Assembly: GCA_002428365.1 (NCBI GenBank)
Contig: DIVW01000017.1
Coordinates: forward strand, 1 to 37,522
Length of the DNA: 37,522 bases
Source: Propionibacteriaceae bacterium UBA6122
GTDB lineage: Bacteria > Actinomycetota > Actinomycetes > Propionibacteriales > Propionibacteriaceae
Direction of reading: 5' to 3'
Below the pieces are notes generated by a model. That model worked only from the letters and a program-made list of their open reading frames with translations, ran no database searches and was not told the origin of the DNA. Every line of letters begins with the position of its first letter. Position 1 is the first letter of the stretch. Both the position numbers and the translations under genes were made by a program. Shown piece after piece: positions 31,615-37,522 of the stretch.

Positions 31615-31970
31615 CCAAGGCCGCAGTTCCCGGGGAGTGATTTCGCCGTAGATGTCGTGCCGGCCAGTGGATTACCTCCTGATGGCCAGTTCGCCCCGAA
31701 ATGTGGGATGTTTCCCCTAGTCGAAAGGGGTTTCGTCGTGGTGGGCCTAACTGGACTTGAATGAAATATGTGCGCTTGCGTCTCCACAAACCGAATCTGC
31801 TAGCCAGCCCGGCTTTCAGCGGCACCACTAGTAGCGACGACGTTCGAGCCCCACCGCAGCCGTAGGCACTGGCCCGCACCCGACCGCAGGATAAGGGTGC
31901 AATAGCGGTGCGCAGCTCGCCACAGCGGTGGCCGATGGCGCCGTTGTTCAAGGCGATGATTGGGCCGTGG
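31615..31970. other. Gene-free interval holding a tRNA-Ile 3'-end copy
   Basis: The 356 bp between hipA and the PIN gene contain no credible gene. The only structure I see is the 78-bp direct-repeat copy at 31684-31761; the rest has no recognisable coding or RNA signal. Confidence 0.7.
31684..31761. repeat. att-like direct repeat, copy A (partner 33231-33308)
   Basis: Seventy-eight bases that align without gaps to 33231-33308 with about 14 mismatches. The last 24 bases (ending GGCCTAACTGGACTTGAA) are identical and equal the 3' end of tRNA-Ile, including the encoded CCA. After 31761 the tRNA similarity stops abruptly. This is what a displaced tRNA 3' end looks like after site-specific integration. 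Confidence 0.8.
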
Positions 31971-32543
31971 CTAGATGCCCCGCCAGAGCTGGGGGGCTGC
32001 CGCCGCCGCGAAGCCCGGGACGCCGCACCGAGCCAGGTGGTCGAGCAACACCTTCGTGGTTATGGCCGGACGACGGGTCGCGGCGGCCTGGCGATGCAGG
32101 GTGGCGATCGTGAGGTCCGGCTCGAGATCGAGTTGGTTGAGCAGGAACTCGTCGGGGTGCTGGGCTTCGAGACCCATCGAGTCCAGAATCTCCGACGGGA
32201 AGTCCCGCACGTTCGCAGTGACAATCATGTCGGCCCGCCCCTGCAGGGCCGCGGCCACGACGTGGCGATCGTCGGGATCCGGGAGCGAGATGCCAGCGAC
32301 CAGCTCTTCCCAATCTGTGACGCAGGCGTCCTCGAAGGCGGCTTGCATGGCATCGGCTCGCGACCGTGCGGGCCCCGAGGCGAGCTCCGGGTGGATCATT
32401 CCGACCGCATCAACCATCTCGTCGATTACTCGATCACTCCAAAGAGGACGGTAGAGCCCGGCCTCGGCCAGACGAAGCAGCGTGTCGGCCAGGGCGATCG
32501 GGACCAGCACGCACGCATCCAGGAACGCGCTGTAGCGGGCCAC
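31971..32543 (-). CDS. PIN-domain toxin
   Basis: A 190-residue protein beginning at GTG 32543. The PIN-type ribonuclease acids are visible: Asp9 in FLDACVL, an acidic site in VIDEMVDAV, and the central DPDDRHVVAAALQGRADMIVTANVRDFP near residues 88-115. PIN toxins cleave RNA with Mg2+. At 190 residues it is longer than VapC (about 130) and belongs to the larger group paired with helix-turn-helix antitoxins. It starts 3 bp after the stop of the HTH gene, so the two form an operon. The module lies between two att-like repeats near tRNA-Ile. Confidence 0.82.
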   Translation of the reverse strand: MARYSAFLDACVLVPIALADTLLRLAEAGLYRPLWSDRVIDEMVDAVGMIHPELASGPARSRADAMQAAFEDACVTDWEELVAGISLPDPDDRHVVAAALQGRADMIVTANVRDFPSEILDSMGLEAQHPDEFLLNQLDLEPDLTIATLHRQAAATRRPAITTKVLLDHLARCGVPGFAAAAAPQLWRGI

Positions 32544-32546
32544 GGT

Positions 32547-33047
32547 TCAGCTTGCCCGATGCTTGCGTGCCGACCGCAGGGCTTCGCTGTAGTTCGGAAC
32601 CTCGTCGTAGAGCCCTGCCTCCACCGCGTCCGCGGTCATCTGGTCCAAGGTGGTGCGGCGCACTTCGCGTTTGCGGCTCTGGAAGTCCAGTACGTCAGCC
32701 AGTCGCACCCGGCGATGCCGGCCGGCCGCAGGACGTTCGTAGGCGATCTCGCCTTGTTCGAGCAGCTTCACCAGGGTCGGACGGCTGATACCGAGGAAGT
32801 CGGCCGCCTCCTGCGTGGTGAGCCGCTGATCGAGAGGAGCCACCGTAATCGCCTTGCCCGCTCGCATCGACTCAACCACCTTCACAAGGATCCGGTAGGC
32901 CTCCATCGGCAGTGGAACGGTCTGACCGTCCGGACCCAGCAGAGCAGCCGGCTCAGCTACGTGCGCGAGGAACCGGGACAGGTCAAGCATGGCATCCATG
33001 TCCGCCGGCGGTAGGACAGTCGTCGTCTCGGTCGTCTCGGTGCTCAT
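32547..33047 (-). CDS. HTH (excisionase-type) antitoxin paired with PIN toxin
   Basis: A 166-residue protein with a MerR/excisionase-type winged helix: RLTTQEAADFLGISRPTLVKLLEQGEIAYERPAAGRHRRVRLADVLDF at residues ~78-125. The N-terminal part may serve in dimerisation and the C-terminal ~40 residues (RRTTLDQMTADAVEAGLYDEV) in toxin binding. Start ATG 33047 lies 6 bp after a -10-like TAGGCT (minus strand, 33059-33054) with no ribosome site, so it is probably leaderless. Paired TTCGAA motifs in the promoter suggest autoregulation. Confidence 0.78.
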   Translation of the reverse strand: MSTETTETTTVLPPADMDAMLDLSRFLAHVAEPAALLGPDGQTVPLPMEAYRILVKVVESMRAGKAITVAPLDQRLTTQEAADFLGISRPTLVKLLEQGEIAYERPAAGRHRRVRLADVLDFQSRKREVRRTTLDQMTADAVEAGLYDEVPNYSEALRSARKHRAS

Positions 33048-33053
33048 GTACCC

Positions 33054-33083
33054 AGCCTACCTGCCAATTCGAAAAATTCGAAA
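33054..33083 (-). promoter_or_regulatory. HTH-PIN operon promoter with repeated TTCGAA sites
   Basis: On the minus strand TTCGAA (33082-33077) and TAGGCT (33059-33054) are 17 bp apart, and the start codon is 6 bp further on. ATTCGAAA occurs twice in tandem (33067-33074 and 33076-33083) with one base between, each with a self-complementary TTCGAA. These overlap the -35 and the spacer, where an autorepressor would bind. Confidence 0.6.
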
Positions 33084-33230
33084 GCTCTCTTCCAGCAATC
33101 CTCTAGCCCGAGTCCGCGTCTGATCAGTCGGGTTACGCACCACTAAGGGTGCAGATGCGGTGCAAACCCGTCCCGCGTCAGCAACACCCCTAGTCAGAGG
33201 CATCTACAAAATTGCGGATCACTTCCCAAA

Positions 33231-33308
33231 GGCCAGTTCGCCCAGAAATGCGGAGTGTTTCCCCTAGTCAACGGAGGTTTGCGGGTGGTGGGCCTAACTG
33301 GACTTGAA
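33231..33308. repeat. att-like direct repeat, copy B, including tRNA-Ile 3' end
   Basis: The partner of 31684-31761. Positions 33286-33308 are the true 3' end of tRNA-Ile (CCA, acceptor strand and part of the T arm). The 55 bases further downstream of the tRNA are also similar between the copies, so more than a simple crossover core has been duplicated. Confidence 0.8.
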
Positions 33309-33362
33309 CCAGTGACCTCTGCCTTATCAGGGCAGCGCTCTAACCGTCTGAGCTATAGGCCC
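33286..33362 (-). tRNA. tRNA-Ile (anticodon GAT)
   Basis: On the minus strand the 5' GGGCCTA pairs with the 3' TAGGCCC acceptor strand, followed by the discriminator A and an encoded CCA (77 bases in all). The D arm has AGCTCAGACGG, the T loop has GTTCAAGTCC, and the anticodon loop reads CTGATAA, giving anticodon GAT for isoleucine. It lies downstream of gyrA and the DUF3566 gene as in other actinobacteria. The tRNA-Ala often found next to it is not in this window; accessory DNA follows instead. Confidence 0.95.
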
Positions 33363-33438
33363 GCAATGCGGGTGACACGCAAGAGGTGAGCCTACCGACT
33401 AGGCCCGATGGGCTCAAATCGGCGGCCGCCGGTGGGGA

Positions 33439-34332
33439 TCAGTCTTCGGCGAGGGTGAGCTCTAGGCCACCGAGGATGTTCGCGCTCAGGTTGTACAGGA
33501 ACGCGCCCAGGGTGCCGAGGGCTGTGGTGATCACCACGTTGATCACGGCCAGCAGGGCGGTGACCCCAAGCACCTTGTTGGCGCTGAGGTAGTCCTCGAT
33601 GCGCCAACCTTCGGTGTTGTTGGGGCTGGAGATGATGGTGATGATCGCGTCGTTGATAGCCGCGAACAGCCCGGACGCCAACAAGATCTGCCACAGCAGG
33701 TAGGTGGCCACCCAGGCCATCACGCCGAAAGCGATCGAGAACAGGAACACCGTCTTCATCACTGACCACGGATCAACCCGCGCTACCCGAAGGCGAGCCT
33801 TGCGAGTGCGGCGCGCGGCCACGGCGGGCGCACCAGCCGGACGTGGAGCTGGGGCAACCGGACGGCCAACCACACTGGCCACCGGCACCGCTCCCGGCGT
33901 GCCCGTCGGAGGTAGGGTGCCGCCAGCGGCTGGCCGCGGCATCGCCATGGACGGCACCGGGGGCATCGGCTGAGGCGCAGCGGCCGGGCGCGGTGAAGGA
34001 GCTGACGCCGGGACGGCTGCCGGGCTACCCGGAGTAGCCGGCTTGTCGAATGGCGCCATCAAATCGTCAGTTCGGGTCTGCCGCACCGGCTTGGGAATGC
34101 TGGGCTTGGTCGCGTCCGGCTTGGGCGGGTCCTGCTTGGCCTGTGCAGCGGGCCGACGCCGCCCCATGGCTGGCCTGGGCGATGCATTCTCGGCAGAGAC
34201 CTTCGGCATCTTCACCACAGTGTCGCCCAAACCCTCAGCCGACGAAGACGGCGACGGTTGGGCGCCATCCACCTGCCAGGCGGCGTCATCGACGACTTTG
34301 CCGCCCGACTTCGCGTCTTGCGCTTCAGTCAC
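33439..34332 (-). CDS. DUF3566 membrane protein of the gyrase locus
   Basis: A 297-residue protein. The first ~185 residues are polar, Pro/Ala-rich and probably disordered (with repeated KPD, KPV and RPA motifs). Then RRTRKARLRVARVDPWSVMKTVFLFSIAFGVMAWVATYLLW begins the DUF3566 domain with one membrane helix near residue 200-220 and a second near 265-285. DUF3566 proteins are found directly after gyrA in actinobacteria; their role is not established. GTG 34332 overlaps the gyrA stop by 8 bp, so translation is coupled. Confidence 0.88.
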   Translation of the reverse strand: MTEAQDAKSGGKVVDDAAWQVDGAQPSPSSSAEGLGDTVVKMPKVSAENASPRPAMGRRRPAAQAKQDPPKPDATKPSIPKPVRQTRTDDLMAPFDKPATPGSPAAVPASAPSPRPAAAPQPMPPVPSMAMPRPAAGGTLPPTGTPGAVPVASVVGRPVAPAPRPAGAPAVAARRTRKARLRVARVDPWSVMKTVFLFSIAFGVMAWVATYLLWQILLASGLFAAINDAIITIISSPNNTEGWRIEDYLSANKVLGVTALLAVINVVITTALGTLGAFLYNLSANILGGLELTLAED

Positions 34333-36970
34333 CGTTTCCCTCCTCAGGCACGGACTCGGCAGGCTCTACGACCTGGCCTTCCGGCTCAACCGTACCTTGC
34401 TCGCCAACGGCCGGGTCAACCGCATCGGATTCGTCCTCGTCAGCGGCAGTTTCGGGATTGAGCGCGATCACGGCAACGGCGTCCTCGCCAACAACACCGA
34501 CGAACTTCACCCCCATGGTGTCGCGACCCTTCGCCGGCACACCGGCCACCCCAGAGCGAGTGATCTGGCCGCTGGTCTTGATCGCGATCACTTCGTCAGA
34601 CTCGGTAACCACCAGGCCACCGACCAACGAACCGCGATCCTCGTTCAACTTCATCGCCTTGATGCCAAGGCCGCCACGGCCCTGCTGGCGATACTCGCTG
34701 ACCCTGGTGCGCTTGGCGAAGCCGCCATCAGTCACCGTGAACACGAACCGGTTGTCCTCTTCCATGTCCGCGCCGATCACCGACATGCTCAACAGCGAAT
34801 CGTCGCTGCGGAACTTCATTCCGGTCACCCCCGAGGTTGCCCGTCCCATCGGACGCAGCTGGGTGTCGTCGGCCTGGAAGCGAATCGCCTGCCCCTTGCG
34901 GGAAATCAGCAGCACGTCATCGCTGGGGGTGCACAGTGAGGCACCAATCAGTTCGTCGTCATCAGCGCGGAAGTTGATCGCAATCACACCGGCCTGTCGC
35001 GGCGAGTCGTAGGCGCGCAGCTCGGTCTTCTTCACCAAACCAGCCCTGGTGGCCAACAGCAGGTAGGGCGCGTCGTCGTAGGTACGCAAGGTGAGCACCT
35101 CGGCGATGCGCTCCTCAGGCAGGAAGCTGAGCAGGCCAGCCACATGGCCGCCCTTCGCGTCGCGTCCAGCCTCAGGCAACTGCCACACCTTGGCCCGGTA
35201 GACCCGGCCCAGGTTGGTGAAGAACAGAATCCATTGATGGTTGGTGGTCGCGAACAGGTGATCGACCTCGTCATCAGCCCGCAGCGTCGCGCCCCGCACA
35301 CCCTTACCGCCACGCTTCTGCGTGCGATAGAGATCGGTACGGGTCCGCTTGGCATAGCCGCCGCGAGTGATGGTGACGACCATGTCGTCATCGGGAATGA
35401 AGTCCTCATCGCTCATATCACCGTCGGCGGCGATGATCCGGCTGCGCCGCTCGTCGCCGTACTTGGCCACGATCTCGGCCAGCTCGGTGCTGACGATCAG
35501 TCGCTGCCGCTCGGGCCGGGCCAGAATGTCCTTCAGGTCGGCGATGGTGATTTCTACCTCAGCCAGCCGATCGATGATCTGCTGAATCTCCATCGCGGCC
35601 AACCGGCGCAACTGCTGATTCAGAATGTGCAGCGCCTGGTCATCATCGATACCGAGCAGATCCTTCAAGCCCTCGCGCGCCGCATCGGCAGTACGCGAAG
35701 CGCGAATCAGCGCCAGCACCTCGTCCAACCGGTTGAGTGCGGCCACCAGACCGCGATCCAGATGCGCCTTCTTCTCCGCCTCATCCAAGCGGTAAGCGGT
35801 GCGCCGCTGAATGACCTGAATCTGATGCTTGACCCAGTAGTTGATGAACTGGTCCAGCCGCAGCGTCCGCGGGACGGAGTCAACCAGGGCCAGCATGTTG
35901 CAGCCGAAGGTGTCCTGCAGCTGCGTGTGCTTGTAGAGGTTGTTCATCACCACGCGCGGCTGGGCGTCGCGCTTGAGCAGAATCACCAGGCGCTGGCCGG
36001 TCCGGGCACTGGAGTCGTCGCGAATGTCGGCGATCCCGGTCAGTTTGCTCGCGTTCACCAACTCGGCGATCTTCACCGCAAGGTTGTCGGGGTTGCACAT
36101 ATAGGGCAGCTCGGTGACGACCAGTTGGGTACGTCCGGCCTTGTCTTCTTCAATGTTGATGACCGCCCGCATGATCACCGAGCCCCGACCAGTGCGGTAA
36201 GCCGATTCGATGCCTTGACGGCCAACGATCAGCGCGCCGGAGGGGAAGTCCGGGCCCTTGATCCGCTCCATCGCCGCTTCGAGCAGCTCTTCCTTGGTGG
36301 CCTCAGGGTTGTCCAACGCCCACTGGACCGCCGATGCCACCTCGCGCAGGTTGTGGGTCGGAATGTTGGTGGCCATACCCACCGCGATCCCGGTCGAGCC
36401 GTTCACCAACAGGTTCGGGAACCGGGCCGGCAGCACCGTCGGTTCCATCTCCCGGTTGTCGTAGTTCGGCGTGAAATCGACGGTGTTCTCGGTGATGTCG
36501 CGCACCATCTCCATCGAGAGCGGCGCCATCTTGCATTCGGTGTATCGCATGGCCGCAGCCGGGTCGTTGCCGGGGGAGCCGAAGTTGCCCTGGCCAGAGA
36601 CCAGCGGGGCCCGCATCACCCAGGGTTGGGCCAACCGCACCAAAGTGTCATAGATGGCCGAGTCGCCGTGTGGGTGGTAGAGACCCATCACCTCGCCGAC
36701 CACGCGGGAGCACTTGTTCCAGCCGCGATCAGGTCGGTAGCCACCGTCGTACATCGCATACAGCACCCGGCGGTGCACCGGCTTCAACCCGTCGCGGACG
36801 TCCGGCAGCGCTCGACCGACGATGACGCTCATCGCGTAGTCGAGGTAGGAGCGCTCAACCTCTACCTGGAGGTCGATCTCCTCGATCTTGGCCCGAGTGG
36901 GCGCCAAGCCCAGCTCTGCTGCCTCGATCTCAACCGGGGTCTCGCCGGGTTCGATGGGCCCGTCAGTCAT
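34325..36970 (-). CDS. gyrA: DNA gyrase subunit A
   Basis: The 881-residue cutting-rejoining subunit of gyrase, which introduces negative supercoils together with GyrB. The catalytic Tyr143 is in AAAMRYTE. The quinolone-determining region reads HPHGDSAIYDT with Ser104 and Asp108, the residue types usually linked to susceptibility (M. tuberculosis has Ala at the Ser position). The C-terminal domain contains the GyrA-box QKRGGKG in RTQKRGGKGVRGA and six-bladed wrapping repeats. An acidic tail of about 40 residues (ending PEEGNGD) follows. ATG 36970 has AAGGAG about 8 bp upstream. It is the second gene after gyrB, with 94 bp between them containing a dispersed-repeat copy. Confidence 0.96.
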   Translation of the reverse strand: MTDGPIEPGETPVEIEAAELGLAPTRAKIEEIDLQVEVERSYLDYAMSVIVGRALPDVRDGLKPVHRRVLYAMYDGGYRPDRGWNKCSRVVGEVMGLYHPHGDSAIYDTLVRLAQPWVMRAPLVSGQGNFGSPGNDPAAAMRYTECKMAPLSMEMVRDITENTVDFTPNYDNREMEPTVLPARFPNLLVNGSTGIAVGMATNIPTHNLREVASAVQWALDNPEATKEELLEAAMERIKGPDFPSGALIVGRQGIESAYRTGRGSVIMRAVINIEEDKAGRTQLVVTELPYMCNPDNLAVKIAELVNASKLTGIADIRDDSSARTGQRLVILLKRDAQPRVVMNNLYKHTQLQDTFGCNMLALVDSVPRTLRLDQFINYWVKHQIQVIQRRTAYRLDEAEKKAHLDRGLVAALNRLDEVLALIRASRTADAAREGLKDLLGIDDDQALHILNQQLRRLAAMEIQQIIDRLAEVEITIADLKDILARPERQRLIVSTELAEIVAKYGDERRSRIIAADGDMSDEDFIPDDDMVVTITRGGYAKRTRTDLYRTQKRGGKGVRGATLRADDEVDHLFATTNHQWILFFTNLGRVYRAKVWQLPEAGRDAKGGHVAGLLSFLPEERIAEVLTLRTYDDAPYLLLATRAGLVKKTELRAYDSPRQAGVIAINFRADDDELIGASLCTPSDDVLLISRKGQAIRFQADDTQLRPMGRATSGVTGMKFRSDDSLLSMSVIGADMEEDNRFVFTVTDGGFAKRTRVSEYRQQGRGGLGIKAMKLNEDRGSLVGGLVVTESDEVIAIKTSGQITRSGVAGVPAKGRDTMGVKFVGVVGEDAVAVIALNPETAADEDESDAVDPAVGEQGTVEPEGQVVEPAESVPEEGNGD

Positions 36971-36989
36971 TTGGTTCTCCTTGGCTCAG

Positions 36990-37050
36990 TCACCTGAGCT
37001 TGTCGAAGGGTGTCGTTGGCCCAGTTCCCTGAGCTCGTTGAAGAGGGTTT
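36990..37050. repeat. Dispersed CTTCGACAAGCTCAGG element between gyrB and gyrA
   Basis: CCTGAGCTTGTCGAAGGGT, then CCCAGTTCCCTGAGCTCGTTGAAGAGGG, are two copies (the second diverged) of the element also present near 6765-6810, 7923-8008, 10030-10161 and 12600-12715. Here it lies inside a co-directional gene pair rather than between converging genes. Confidence 0.75.
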
Positions 37051-37064
37051 GAGGTGGGGACGTA

Positions 37065-37522
37065 CTAGATATCGAGGAAGCGGACGTCCTTGGCATTGCG
37101 CTGGATGAAGGCTCGGCGCTGTTCGACGTCCTCACCCATCAAGATGGTGAAGGTCTGGTCGGCTGCCGCGGCGTCTTCCAAGGTCACCTGCAACAACGCC
37201 CGCTTATCCGGATCCATCGTGGTGTCCCACAGGTCGCCGGCATCCATCTCACCAAGACCCTTGTAGCGCTGGATCGGGTTCACCTGCGGCAACTTCTTGC
37301 CAGCAGCTACTCCCGCGTCGCGCATTGAATCCCGCTCGGTATCGGAGTAGGCCAGCTCATGGGGTGCGTTGCTCCACCGCAACCGGAACAGCGGTGGCTG
37401 GGCCAAGTAGACGAAACCACCATTGATCAGCGGCTTCATGAAGCGGAACAACAAGGTCAGCAGCAGCGTGCGAATGTGGGCGCCGTCGACGTCAGCATCG
37501 GCCATCAGCACGATCTTGTGGT
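37065..37522 (-). CDS. gyrB: DNA gyrase subunit B, C-terminal part
   Basis: The last ~152 residues of GyrB; the 5' part continues beyond the window edge. The TOPRIM metal-binding motif MADADVDGAHI lies at the start of the fragment, followed by TLLFRFMKPLINGGFVYLAQPPLFR, the IQRYKGLGEMDAGDLWDTTMDP signature, and the GEDVEQRRAFIQRNAKDVRFLDI end typical of actinobacterial GyrB. It supplies ATPase and metal-dependent functions to gyrase with GyrA just downstream. Confidence 0.97.
   Translation of the reverse strand, partial: HKIVLMADADVDGAHIRTLLLTLLFRFMKPLINGGFVYLAQPPLFRLRWSNAPHELAYSDTERDSMRDAGVAAGKKLPQVNPIQRYKGLGEMDAGDLWDTTMDPDKRALLQVTLEDAAAADQTFTILMGEDVEQRRAFIQRNAKDVRFLDI

Noticed and set aside
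36633..36670. Altered quinolone-resistance region in GyrA
   Set aside because: The Ser and Asp at the two key positions are the usual susceptible types, so there is nothing unusual.
35144..36997. 617-codon open frame on the plus strand
   Set aside because: Antisense shadow of gyrA; no motif or start signal.

Overview
The window is GC-rich chromosomal DNA from an actinobacterium. The best anchor is the right end: gyrB (C-terminal part), gyrA, a DUF3566 membrane protein and tRNA-Ile(GAT), the usual actinobacterial order. The Tad-pilus remnants with a BTAD regulator, the late cobalamin genes and several promoters that place the start codon at the transcription start (leaderless style) fit the same phylum. 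A Propionibacteriales relative is a plausible guess but is not proven by the sequence.

Layout. Positions 1-6679 are a dismantled Tad (type IVc pilus) locus. The C-terminal end of the TadA/CpaF ATPase, a 3'-truncated tadB and a 5'-truncated BTAD regulator gene remain. Foreign DNA lies before tadA (a membrane protein fragment overlapping an alpha/beta hydrolase gene) and between tadB and the BTAD gene. The second insert holds a small membrane protein and a divergent gene pair: a putative PD-(D/E)XK nuclease, and a zinc-ribbon protein carrying an HEPN-like RNxxxH motif. That pair is the best candidate here for an undescribed (possibly anti-phage) system.

Positions 6700-13900 are mostly core metabolism: glutaminase, an AztD-like zinc metallochaperone under a probable Zur box, cobU, a RidA-family protein, cobS-cobT, a DUF456 protein and dps. 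A dispersed repeat with the core CTTCGACAAGCTCAGG fills most gaps here, forms large hairpins and has grown into two tandem arrays. Positions 13900-22000 hold a lipoprotein, a small unknown protein, a TetR-HlyD-ABC ATPase-ABC permease operon with a clear operator, an F420-dependent-type oxidoreductase, a thioredoxin-like protein and a small disordered protein. Positions 22000-25050 hold two small secreted Gly-Thr-Pro-rich proteins beside an OmpR-type two-component system. Next come an AEC transporter, a GNAT-gluconokinase fusion and a Tat-exported putative glucoamylase-like hydrolase.

Positions 28900-33300 form a toxin-antitoxin-rich island downstream of tRNA-Ile: higA with a relic of higB, a RidA-family gene, hipBA, and an HTH-PIN pair. 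The HTH-PIN pair is bounded by a 78-bp imperfect direct repeat that includes the tRNA 3' end, which suggests an integration site, although no integrase is visible. The gyrase genes on the minus strand close the window.
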